Shown here piece after piece: positions 32,433-40,766 of a stretch of 64,000 nucleotides of DNA. The DNA lies in the NCBI RefSeq assembly GCF_026239695.1, contig NZ_JAPIVS010000001.1, forward strand, positions 372,001-436,000. Direction: 5' to 3'. The translations under genes and the position numbers were made by a program. The DNA comes from Pedobacter sp. MC2016-15. GTDB taxonomy: Bacteria > Bacteroidota > Bacteroidia > Sphingobacteriales > Sphingobacteriaceae. The notes beneath the pieces were generated by a model. The model was not told the origin of the DNA. It saw only the letters and a list, made by a program, of their open reading frames with translations, and did no database searches. Every line of letters starts with the position of its first letter. The first letter of the stretch is position 1.

Positions 32433-34505
32433 TTAATATTTTCCTGCACTCAAGGTACTAGGTTTTAAGGCATATTGTCTGTTTACACGATGTAAAATCA
32501 CAGAAACAGAGTCTTTATTTTCGTTTATACCTTTTAATATTACGTCTTTTCCATCAATAGTGCTGTAATGCAGCACCATTCTTTTTCTTCCTGATTCCAG
32601 TTTACGCTCGGCAGTGATGCCTTTGAGGCGGCGACCGGTGAGGCCCGCAGGGTCTACCTGCGCATATTCCTGTGCATCTGTGAGGAAGTTGGCTTGTTTC
32701 GTTTCGAGCTCGGCTGTTGACTTTTTGCGCTGCTTGCGATCATTTGATACTAGTTGCGCTTTTTGATTAGATTGACTGTCAGCACCTTGATCATTTGATA
32801 ACTGTTGAGCGCCTTTTGATAACAGTTGCGCATTTTGATTAGATTGGCTGTCAGTACCTTGATCATTTGATAACTTTTGAGCGCGTTTTGATACTTGCGG
32901 AGCAGTACCGGAGCCTGGCTCCTGCTGAGCTGCATTCCCTTTACGGCCTTTTTTGTTTTTGTCTCCTGCACGCAGTGCGGAAAGATCTCTGAACTTATCC
33001 TGCAGATACAAAATGTGATTCACAGTATCGGCTTCATAATAGAAGACCCTCCGGCCGCCACCGACACCGGCGATTTCGAAAGTTCTGTTGATATCTCTCA
33101 TTGGCGATCCGCCTCCGTTTGACAGATCGAGCTGTACCGGACGGTTTTGCTTGAAGGTCAATGTAGTCCAGTTTTCGAAAGTCACATCCTGCCAGGCAAG
33201 CGAGTCCTGCGGAGAATATGGGATCACCTGGTTGTTCAACTTGAACTCCGAAACCTGATAGTATCCTCTCAGCGTGGGTACACCTTTAGCCGCCGGCTGT
33301 TTATAGGGATCATATAGGAAGTTATTCAGCTGGATATAAAAGAATACAAAAAGGAATAAAAAGATAACTCCAGCCTTTAAGGCAATCCGGGTTGTTTTTA
33401 GCCATTGGGCCATGAATTTTAGATTGAAGTTAACCGGTCTTGTATAACGTTCCAGTATAAACAAGTTATAAATTTGGGGTATTTCTTTAGCAATGATAAA
33501 AGCTGCGAAAAGCACGAAGTAACTGCTGTAAACATGCACGCCGCCATCATAGGCAAAGTTCACATACACGATATCACCCAATGCCCCAAAGAGAATGATA
33601 GCCCCGAGCACTGCTGTTTTTCTGAAGAACAGTAATACTCCGGCGGTAAGTTCTACGACACCGGCAAAGACCTGGTACCAGGGTACGATACTGATCGATA
33701 ACCAGTAGATTTTTTGTGCCGTGAGGTCGCCGAAATTGGTGTTCAGTATTCCTGTCGAAGGATAAGGCATCTGCACGGGCAGCACTTTGGTGAAGGCAAA
33801 GCCGATGATGCCAATTGCCGCGCGGTAGCGCACGATCACCGTGAGCCAGTAATACAGGACGTTGTACTCCCTGCGTTTTTTGTCGAGCGCCGTCCAGATG
33901 AGTCCGCCAACAGTGGAGACCGCCAGGAGGACGAGCCATTCGCCGTAACCGTAAAATCCTGCGCCTCTGATGAAGGAAGGCTGGTACCTTGCGATATCGT
34001 AAAGATCACGGTAGTGCAGGCTTGTCCAGTCGAACTGGAACCACTGCGTGTACCATCCCGGATTTTCCGGTATCGTCATCAGGATAAAGAAGATAAAGGC
34101 GATTCTGAAAGCTATCTTTTGATAAGATTTCCATACCAGCGGCGGCGCATCAGAAGCACTCTGCGGGCTGCTGCTGCCAGACTCTGCCTGTTGAACTTGC
34201 GCAGCAACTGCTGATCTGTTGACAGTGTTGGTTTGGTTAGCAGCGCTGGTTGGTTCAGCGCTTGCAGAAGCAGCATTTGTACTTGCTTGAGAGCTCGCAG
34301 CTGCTTGTTCCGGAGAAGCATCACCTGCAGATGAATTTGCACTGTTTGCATTTGTTGACGGATTTGCGTGTGCTTGTTCAGCAGAAGCATCACCTGCAGA
34401 TAAACTTGAGCTGCTGGCTGAAGAGCCAGAACCTGTTCTGCCTGTTTTGTCAGGCTGGCTGCTACTAGTTTCAATATTTCCAGATATAGTATTGTTAACT
34501 GACAT
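32433..34505 (-). CDS. DoxX-like polytopic membrane protein with low-complexity regions (paralogue 2)
   Basis: 690 residues. Residues 1-125 are a Ser/Ala/Gln/Asn/Thr-rich run with repeats like A-G-D-A-S-x-E-Q. Next comes a membrane part (about 125-405) with DoxX-like helices such as ALDKKRREYNVLYYWL and VVELTAGVLLFFRKTAVLGAI, then a soluble C-terminal domain that holds a second repeat (about 555-610, L-S-N-D-Q-G units). The paralogue at 34528 lacks both repeats and is 217 residues shorter. DoxD/DoxA-type proteins oxidise thiosulfate with quinone; that and the neighbours suggest a redox role. Not proven. Confidence 0.75.
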   Translation of the reverse strand: MSVNNTISGNIETSSSQPDKTGRTGSGSSASSSSLSAGDASAEQAHANPSTNANSANSSAGDASPEQAAASSQASTNAASASAEPTSAANQTNTVNRSAVAAQVQQAESGSSSPQSASDAPPLVWKSYQKIAFRIAFIFFILMTIPENPGWYTQWFQFDWTSLHYRDLYDIARYQPSFIRGAGFYGYGEWLVLLAVSTVGGLIWTALDKKRREYNVLYYWLTVIVRYRAAIGIIGFAFTKVLPVQMPYPSTGILNTNFGDLTAQKIYWLSISIVPWYQVFAGVVELTAGVLLFFRKTAVLGAIILFGALGDIVYVNFAYDGGVHVYSSYFVLFAAFIIAKEIPQIYNLFILERYTRPVNFNLKFMAQWLKTTRIALKAGVIFLFLFVFFYIQLNNFLYDPYKQPAAKGVPTLRGYYQVSEFKLNNQVIPYSPQDSLAWQDVTFENWTTLTFKQNRPVQLDLSNGGGSPMRDINRTFEIAGVGGGRRVFYYEADTVNHILYLQDKFRDLSALRAGDKNKKGRKGNAAQQEPGSGTAPQVSKRAQKLSNDQGTDSQSNQNAQLLSKGAQQLSNDQGADSQSNQKAQLVSNDRKQRKKSTAELETKQANFLTDAQEYAQVDPAGLTGRRLKGITAERKLESGRKRMVLHYSTIDGKDVILKGINENKDSVSVILHRVNRQYALKPSTLSAGKY

Positions 34506-34527
34506 ATCTTTGAATTTTTTAATGATC

Positions 34528-35949
34528 TTATAATTTCAAGCCCCTTGAGCGGCCTTTTTCTGCGGCTTTCAGCAAATATTTCTTCGGATTTTTCTGCAAC
34601 ACGGCTTCAACCTGTTCGCCATTCACTATACCACTGATCAGCACTGTAGAATCCGCAGCCAGCTGATACTTCAGCAAACCATCTGCTGCCTGATTCGCAT
34701 TTCTGGATAAAGCTGAAGTTTTATCAAGGGCCGCATCTGCCGTCGTTTTTTCATGAACTGATGTATTGATCAATGACAACGTTTGCTGTACAGTATCGGC
34801 TTTGAAATTAAAGTATACCCTACCCCTTGTGCCTGTCGACTCAAAAGAGCTACGCTCAAGCCCTACCGGCACACTTTCTATATTATCATTTGATACTACG
34901 TCCGAATGATTAACCTTCACACTGAACGTCGCCCATTTCTCGAACACCACATCCTGCCAGCGCAAGGAATCAGTCAGTGAATACGGTCGATCCTCGCCAT
35001 TCAGCTTAAATGATATCACTGTATATAATCCCTTTAATCCTTTGATACCTTTATCATGCGTAAAATGATAACCTCCTTTAACCGCAGCACCATGTGCACT
35101 AAAACCGTAGATCACTACAAAGACCAGCACCAGAGCCGATTTCAATACAAACCGTACCCTCTTCAGCTGGTCAGTCCATATCAGTGCAGGCTTAGCCGGA
35201 GCAACAGGCACATGCAACACAATCAAACTGATAATCCTTTGCAGGTCGTACACGATGAGGAATAAAGCTAGCGTCACCAGGTAAAAGCTGTACACCACCT
35301 CCCCACCTTCATAGGCTAGGTTAGACATAAATACATTTCCTGTGAAAAAGATAATAATGGTCGCCCCGATCACCGTAGTCCTTCTGAAGAGCAGTAAAAT
35401 ACCTGCAATCAGCTCCACTGCTCCAAGAAAAGCCTGATATCCCGGCACAATCCCCAGGCTCAGAGAAAACAACTTCCAGGTTGTAAAATCACCATAAGGT
35501 GTATTTAAACTACTCAGTGAAGGTGCCGGTGCCTGGATCGCAAATAATTTCAGAAAACCATACGCAATCAATGCGATGCCCAGCCTGTAGCGCACCAGTA
35601 TCCTCAGCCATGCGTAAAGCCTTCTGTAAGCTTCCGTTTTTTTATCCAGAAGCGTCCAGATCACCGTGCCCGCAACCGCGACGATGAAAATAAAAAGCCA
35701 GTCGGCAAAAGTTGCCAGTCCCCAGTCCTGCGAATTGTAGCTCCCGGAGACAAACTGAGGCGTATATTTTGCCACTTGAAAAAGTTCAGCAAATCCCGCA
35801 TCCAACCAGTTGATACTAAACAAATGGCGGTAATATTTCCAGTCGAGCGGAAATACCTGCAGGAAGAAATAGATAAAAGCGAGCCTGAAAAGTATCTTTT
35901 CATATCCTTTCCATGCGCTGTCCTGACTATTGATTTGATCTTTGAACAT
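34528..35949 (-). CDS. DoxX-like polytopic membrane protein (paralogue 1)
   Basis: 473 residues, paralogous to the 690-residue protein that follows after 22 bases. The N-terminus starts A-W-K-G-Y-E-K-I-L-F-R-L-A-F; shared segments include LLDKKTEAYRRLYAWL, LVRYRLGIALIAYGF and AVELIAGILLLFRRTTVIGA. Six to eight membrane spans, then a soluble C-terminal part that would face the periplasm, with TFSVKVNHSD and YFNFKADTVQQTLSL. Function inferred from cluster: electron input to quinone, possibly from thiosulfate or another reduced sulfur compound. Confidence 0.75.
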   Translation of the reverse strand: MFKDQINSQDSAWKGYEKILFRLAFIYFFLQVFPLDWKYYRHLFSINWLDAGFAELFQVAKYTPQFVSGSYNSQDWGLATFADWLFIFIVAVAGTVIWTLLDKKTEAYRRLYAWLRILVRYRLGIALIAYGFLKLFAIQAPAPSLSSLNTPYGDFTTWKLFSLSLGIVPGYQAFLGAVELIAGILLLFRRTTVIGATIIIFFTGNVFMSNLAYEGGEVVYSFYLVTLALFLIVYDLQRIISLIVLHVPVAPAKPALIWTDQLKRVRFVLKSALVLVFVVIYGFSAHGAAVKGGYHFTHDKGIKGLKGLYTVISFKLNGEDRPYSLTDSLRWQDVVFEKWATFSVKVNHSDVVSNDNIESVPVGLERSSFESTGTRGRVYFNFKADTVQQTLSLINTSVHEKTTADAALDKTSALSRNANQAADGLLKYQLAADSTVLISGIVNGEQVEAVLQKNPKKYLLKAAEKGRSRGLKL

Positions 35950-35992
35950 CTTATTTTATGAATTGATGTTATTAAATAATTGCGTTAATAAT

Positions 35993-36937
35993 TTATTGAG
36001 CGGTTTTCGGAGTTTTGACCGGAGCTATTATCTTTCTATTTTTCAAATCATAACTCTGACCACTTTGAAGTAATACAAAAGGTATATTTTTCTTGACGAT
36101 CGTATCATGATCATAGATTGCGACATAAGATTTCCCTACCACTTCCAGTGTATCTTTCTGCACCACCACTGCTGTAGCTTCATCCAGTCCGATACCAATC
36201 AGCTTTGGGGAAGAACGGATAAAATCTACCAGATCGAACTGCCTGTTGCGTTTCAGCAAATGCTGATCAATTGCTGAGTTTTTCAGGAAGCCCAGTCCCT
36301 GCGTATGGTCACCCACCAGGATATCCGGTCCGCTGGTATCCCCTCTCCAAAGAAAAGAGCCCTGGATTGAAGCCCCCGCCGAACTTCCTGCGATTACCCC
36401 TCCGCGTTTCAGCACATCATTAAATGCCTGGTGCGTCAGCGTGTTGAGATAAGCATCAGCGATCCTCCACTGGCGACCGCCTAAAAAGTATACACCTGTA
36501 GCCTGTTGAATAGGTTTGATAAAACGTTCTGAATTGGCTTCCGACAGACTGCCCGTATGTAAAAGTGTGACACTCTTAATGCCTGTGATCTTTTTGATCA
36601 GTTCGATATCTTTTTGGTCGTACGCAGCAGAATCACCCACAGCTGCAGTAACCACAACGATCTTTGCTTTATCCCTGCCCCCTGCGAGCGACACAAACTT
36701 ATTCCAGACAGATGGAGTTTCGCCAACATTGCCGCCGATAATCAGTAGTGAACCGCGCTCAGGACCATGTTTAGTCACCGAAGCAGTATCAATATGTATG
36801 GGTTGCTGCGCGAAAGTAGCGGAAGAAGTAGCCACCATAAGATACAGTACCACGCTGTTAAAAAAGGCTGTCATAATCGGTTGTTTATGATAAGAGGTCA
36901 TCAATTTTCGTTTTGCTTTAATCAGAATTTTGCTCAC
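35993..36937 (-). CDS. Cyanophycinase-like S51-family peptidase
   Basis: 314 residues; a hydrophobic signal segment lies at about 22-43, ending TFAQQ, so the real start may be the Met at 13 or 22. The nucleophile elbow is G-S-S-A-G-A-S, with G-G-R-Q-W-R before and G-I-G-L-D-E-A-T-A after, as in cyanophycinase and related S51 serine peptidases. It is likely secreted or periplasmic, cutting Asp-linked peptides. It is 43 bases ahead of the DoxX-like genes and may share their transcript, but a functional tie is not clear. Confidence 0.85.
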   Translation of the reverse strand: MSKILIKAKRKLMTSYHKQPIMTAFFNSVVLYLMVATSSATFAQQPIHIDTASVTKHGPERGSLLIIGGNVGETPSVWNKFVSLAGGRDKAKIVVVTAAVGDSAAYDQKDIELIKKITGIKSVTLLHTGSLSEANSERFIKPIQQATGVYFLGGRQWRIADAYLNTLTHQAFNDVLKRGGVIAGSSAGASIQGSFLWRGDTSGPDILVGDHTQGLGFLKNSAIDQHLLKRNRQFDLVDFIRSSPKLIGIGLDEATAVVVQKDTLEVVGKSYVAIYDHDTIVKKNIPFVLLQSGQSYDLKNRKIIAPVKTPKTAQ

Positions 36938-37794
36938 AGTGGAGCCCGGCCAATGGCCATATAGTTTAATACATTCGGCAATGCCCTCAGGGCGCTGCGA
37001 AAAACAATAATAGTTCTGGTAATTACAAGAGAATCAACAACAACACAGCTGCTGCTGAAAAGAATTTACTGATCCTGCCCTGTTGAATCGGCCGGAATTG
37101 ATGAAAAGTAAAGTTGAGCTCATAGCGATTCTGCTGATAATACGTTAATTATTTGTGCTTCTGTTTTTCAAATGTAGTATATAATATTATACAAACCAAT
37201 TAAATCTACCTTTTTAATAGATTTTATGAAAAAAGACACAAAAATGCACTTAAAGCGCTATGAACAGCACATGAGTGGCCCTTCCACTAATGAATTTTGA
37301 TGGACGCGGCCGGCTGTAAATGGAGAACGTGAATGAAGTAATTGATCAGTATGACCGAAGTAAATGACCACTGATGTTTTGATAACTCTTGAGCAAACTA
37401 TTGCAAAATCATGAAATCCTGAAAAAACCTGAAAAAAAATATGACTGCTGAGTTTCGACATGCAAGATTTTGCCCTTCGCAAAATGTTGAGGAGAAAATT
37501 AGCAGCCATATTTTTTGTAACACTATTGAACAAACTGTCACTGAATCATGAAATCCTGAAAAAACCTGCAAAAAAAATATGACTGCTGAGTTTCGACATG
37601 CAAGATTTTGCCCTTCGCAAAATGTTGAGGAGAAAATTAGCAGCCATATTTTTTGTAATGCTATTGAGCAAACTCAGGCAACGGACAAAAAAATACGACT
37701 ACTGACTTTTAACAAACAAGATTCTACTCTTCGCAAAATGTTGAGGAGAAAATTAGCAGTCATATTTTTTGTAACGCTCCAGAACAAGCCAGTA
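36938..37794. other. Gene-free 857-base region
   Basis: The left part (36938-37380) is AT-rich and holds the upstream region of the cyanophycinase-like gene; I see no gene in it. The right part (37381-37780) holds structured tandem repeats. Translated frames over the repeats are not protein-like. Confidence 0.7.
37381..37780. repeat. Three tandem copies of a hairpin-forming repeat, period about 137 bases
   Basis: Copies 1 and 2 start ATGAAATCCTG at 37411 and 37548 and are nearly identical; copy 3 (core 37690-37775) is more diverged. Each contains an outer inverted repeat (AATATGACTGCT against AGCAGCCATATT) and, in copies 1 and 2, an inner perfect hairpin ATTTTGC-CCTTC-GCAAAAT; copy 3 has lost the inner stem. 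The third copy ends next to the stop codon of the gene at 37795. No transposase adjacent. Confidence 0.85.
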
Positions 37795-38577
37795 TTACCG
37801 ATTCTTCCGCAATTGCTCCAGCCTCGCTTTTTGCTCCGCTATGCGACTCTGCAACCGATCATGCCTCTCCTTCTGATGAATCGCCTCATCAACATGATCC
37901 GCCTGATGCGAATGCCCATTCTCCACCCATGTGGTATACTGTTTCTCCTGATGATCTACATTCCCGCTTAATCGCTTCAACAAATCCTCGCGCTTGATCT
38001 TCAGATCCAGCAGCTTCTCATTCATCTCATGATGATGCGCCTCGTCAGCAGTCAGGAATTCCGTCTCCGCATGTTTGATCTTCGCATTCAAGTCTTCAAT
38101 TTCCGACAATGCCGGTGAATAAATCTCCTCATCGATATCAAACCTGTGCACTTCATCTGCAAGTGGCTCAAGCACGGTATCAACCGGTGTTTCCCAATCC
38201 TCCCAAACATGCGCTACCAGTAGCGACTTCCCGTTCGGCACATTTGCAGAAACCCTGTCCAGGTAATCCGACATCCCTTCGGCCCTTGCCGTATCCCCCG
38301 CAGCACCCGCAACCATTCCGGCCCCGATACCTACGAGCAGACCCAGCGGACCTGCCAGCAGACCGATCAGCCCGCCAATGATACCACCACCTATCGCACT
38401 GTACCCTTCTGCTTCATCCTTTGCCGAGCGGATCGAGACCCCACCATTTTCATCTTTTGATAATACATAAAATTCGCCCAATGATATATCATGCACCGCA
38501 CTCAGTTCCTGAATTGCAAGCAAACCTTTAAATGCGTCCTTTTCAGTAGAAAACAACGCCTGAATCATTCTTTCCAT
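37795..38577 (-). CDS. DUF1269-like protein with glycine-rich membrane hairpin
   Basis: 260 residues. The N-terminal 55 residues look like a general-stress/DUF1269 sensor part (FSTEKDAFKGLLAI). A glycine-zipper hydrophobic hairpin follows at about 62-92 (repeated G-G-x-x-G-L and G-A-G-M-V-A-G-A). The C-terminal third is a charged, His-rich coiled coil (about 155-258). The family is linked to envelope stress but has no fixed role. The tandem repeats stand directly behind its stop codon. Confidence 0.75.
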   Translation of the reverse strand: MERMIQALFSTEKDAFKGLLAIQELSAVHDISLGEFYVLSKDENGGVSIRSAKDEAEGYSAIGGGIIGGLIGLLAGPLGLLVGIGAGMVAGAAGDTARAEGMSDYLDRVSANVPNGKSLLVAHVWEDWETPVDTVLEPLADEVHRFDIDEEIYSPALSEIEDLNAKIKHAETEFLTADEAHHHEMNEKLLDLKIKREDLLKRLSGNVDHQEKQYTTWVENGHSHQADHVDEAIHQKERHDRLQSRIAEQKARLEQLRKNR

Positions 38578-38725
38578 AATCGTCTATACCGGTTAATAGT
38601 TTATACCTAAGATAATGAAATAAGCGTCGATATTGTTTGCCGATTTTTAGCGTTGACCAAGGGAATAATGCGATTCGCGTAATATTTTTTTAGGTAAATA
38701 CCAAAATGCCTACTTTTACGATGTA

Positions 38726-38968
38726 ATGAGATATCTGGCAATAAATATAAATTACGATTTGGATATGGACTGGTACTGCAAATGTGCTACTGTTCTGGAT
38801 TGTTACACCTACTTTGACAGTTTGGGTCCCGGACATGGTCCGAGAACCGCTATATATGATATTGAGATGAACACCTACCTGTGGATCAATGATAGTCATC
38901 TGAGGACCGATCAAAGATTAAACGGAATTGTGCTTGATGCAATGAAAAAGATCAAAGCACAGATCTAA
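38726..38968 (+). CDS. Hypothetical protein, 80 residues
   Basis: Soluble, starts MRYLAININYDLDMDW and has a Cys-x-Cys and another Cys in the first 30 residues, then a helical end. I recognise no family. The opposite strand has an open frame of similar length (38690-38914), but composition and normal start make the plus-strand frame the better choice. A weak promoter-like TTTT-N19-TACTTTTA lies before it. Confidence 0.5.
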   Translation: MRYLAININYDLDMDWYCKCATVLDCYTYFDSLGPGHGPRTAIYDIEMNTYLWINDSHLRTDQRLNGIVLDAMKKIKAQI

Positions 38969-38990
38969 AATTTACCTTGATTAACTATTA

Positions 38991-39149
38991 CTAACCTAAA
39001 GGGCAATTGCTACAGCGTTTGCCCTTTTTCCATTTCTCGCAGCATTTCTTTTTCTTCTTTTTATCCTTATCGGACTTATCTTTTTTATCAGACTTCTTAT
39101 CCTTGTCCTTATCTTTCTTCTTGTCCAATAAATAGGCGTACGTGTTCAT
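38991..39149 (-). CDS. Lys/Asp-repeat small protein with C-terminal cysteines
   Basis: About 52 residues from the ATG at 39149 (an upstream start at 39182 would add 11). A K-D-K-D/K-K-S-D-K repeat of nearly 30 residues is followed by C-C-E-K-W-K-K-G-K-R-C-S-N-C-P, four cysteines that could hold zinc. It follows the solute-binding-type gene by a few bases. I have no named family; a nucleic-acid- or metal-binding role is only a guess. Confidence 0.55.
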   Translation of the reverse strand: MNTYAYLLDKKKDKDKDKKSDKKDKSDKDKKKKKKCCEKWKKGKRCSNCPLG

Positions 39150-39185
39150 GAAATTACTATAGGTATATGATAGGGTTATCAATTA

Positions 39186-39869
39186 TCAGACCAGCCTGAT
39201 ATTGCTGAACCACTTCTTAAAAATCTTGTCGTAGGTACCATTCTCCTTCAGCAGATTCAATGCCCCGTTGATCTGGTCTTTCAGCACCACATCCCCTTTT
39301 TTCATGGCGATCGCATATTGAGATTCTGTACCCGGCATAAACATACCAATTTCCAGCGATTTATGTTTATGCAGAAAACCTCCGGCTATAGGAGAGTCAT
39401 CAATCAGCACATCGATGCGTCCCGCCACCAGCTTCTTATACAATTCATTATTAGTTTCCGCATGCACCGTCACATTTGAAGGGAAGGCAGACATCACATA
39501 TTTTTCCGCGTCTGTAGCGATACGGATCCCAATCTTTTTATTCGTGAAGTCACTCAGGTCGTTTAACATTACCCCTTTATTTACAATTGCGCAGAGCTGA
39601 AACTGTAAATAAGGTTTGCTAAATTCCAGGATCATCTTTCTGGAAGGCGTCATTGTTACGGCTGAGCAGATCATATCCAGCTCGCCCTTGTATAATTTCT
39701 CGAGGATCGTTGCCCAGAGAGAAACCTCATAGTGAAGTTCTAGATCCAGCAGTTCAGCAACAGCAGAGATCATATCGACCTCAAATCCCTCAAACTTAGC
39801 GGAGTTATAATCACTGTGTAAGGGAAAAGGAGCAGCTGAATCCAGACCAATCTTCAAAATTCGGTTCAT
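39186..39869 (-). CDS. Family 3 solute-binding-type protein lacking a signal peptide
   Basis: 227 residues with the family 3 binding-protein fold: FEGFEVDMISAVAELL, then the hinge G-E-L-D-M-I-C-S-A-V-T-M-T-P-S-R, IGIRIATDAEKYV and a closing NGTYDKIFKKW. Such proteins feed amino acids to ABC carriers, but this one starts MNRILKIGLDSAAPF with no export signal, and an in-frame stop two codons before the ATG rules out a longer N-terminus. There is no permease or ATPase gene nearby. A cytoplasmic sensor or enzyme-like use of the fold is more likely. Confidence 0.8.
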   Translation of the reverse strand: MNRILKIGLDSAAPFPLHSDYNSAKFEGFEVDMISAVAELLDLELHYEVSLWATILEKLYKGELDMICSAVTMTPSRKMILEFSKPYLQFQLCAIVNKGVMLNDLSDFTNKKIGIRIATDAEKYVMSAFPSNVTVHAETNNELYKKLVAGRIDVLIDDSPIAGGFLHKHKSLEIGMFMPGTESQYAIAMKKGDVVLKDQINGALNLLKENGTYDKIFKKWFSNIRLV

Positions 39870-39990
39870 ATTTTAATTCTATTTTAAGTTTTACCGGGCT
39901 CTAAACCCTTTAATCCCGGCAATTTTAATGAATTTAACATCAAATTCATATAAAGTACAATATATCGATTTCATTGTTACACTGAGCAGA

Positions 39991-40716
39991 CTAAACCAGG
40001 GAAAATAACATAAAAAATACCGCTGCTACCACCGCTGCGAATGCAGTACTGATAAAATTGACCTGATCATTTGATAGCAAACCCTTTCTTTCCAGACTTG
40101 CACCTACAAAAGAGTCCGAATAATTACCTGCAATACCAGCAATCACAACGATCAGAAAGCTGATAGTAAAGCCATTGCTCAGCGCATAGATCAGCGCAAT
40201 CAGCATCGCCCCTGCCGCACCGATCAGCGTTCCCTCCAGGCTGATCACCCCATCGAGACCCCGCTCGTCTTTCTTCCAGCTGATGCAATTGTAAAAGTTG
40301 CTGCCGTAAAGCACACCCAGCTCTGAGGACAGCGTATCTGCCATAGCGGAAGCGATAGTGCCACTGAGCATCACCAATAGTATAGAATGATAAGCTGGAA
40401 AGAGCAGCATCAGCACTGCGATTAAAGTCGCCATCCCTGCGTTCGCCAGCACCTGCCAGGCATTACGCTGTATATGATCCCCGGGTTTATCGAGCAGTTC
40501 CTTTTTCCTTCTGCCCCAGGTTGTAGCAATCGTACCAGCCAGAAAGAATACCGTCAGCATCAAGATACCCGGATAACCCGCAGCTGCATAAAGAAGAGAG
40601 CCACATATCAAACCTGTGAAAGCAGCTGCAGGAGTCAGTTTTTTAGCGTAAATGCTAAAAACTACACCAGCAATCAGCAGCAGCACTACAGGAAGGTCAT
40701 TCAGTTGAAGTATCAC
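39991..40716 (-). CDS. DUF92 (TMEM19/VTE6-like) membrane protein
   Basis: 241 residues with seven or so hydrophobic segments. DUF92 traits include SAMADTLSSELGVLYG and D-G-V-I-S-L-E-G-T-L-I-G-A-A-G-A. Plant members phosphorylate phytyl phosphate; bacterial roles are mostly unknown but may touch isoprenoid phosphate salvage. It is divergent from the barrel gene at 40767. Confidence 0.85.
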   Translation of the reverse strand: MILQLNDLPVVLLLIAGVVFSIYAKKLTPAAAFTGLICGSLLYAAAGYPGILMLTVFFLAGTIATTWGRRKKELLDKPGDHIQRNAWQVLANAGMATLIAVLMLLFPAYHSILLVMLSGTIASAMADTLSSELGVLYGSNFYNCISWKKDERGLDGVISLEGTLIGAAGAMLIALIYALSNGFTISFLIVVIAGIAGNYSDSFVGASLERKGLLSNDQVNFISTAFAAVVAAVFFMLFSLV

Positions 40717-40766
40717 TAGTCAAAGTTATCTTTTTAATTATATTTACCGTATAAAACCAGATCACC

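Noticed and set aside
33714..34214. 166-residue plus-strand open frame
   Set aside because: It lies antisense to the DoxX-like membrane protein, whose frame is supported by a paralogue next door.
37381..37780. CRISPR array
   Set aside because: Only three long units (about 137 bases), the whole unit is repeated including the parts that would be spacers, and no cas gene is present.
38690..38914. Minus-strand open frame of 74 residues
   Set aside because: It overlaps the 80-residue plus frame; composition and start favour the plus strand, though neither is certain.
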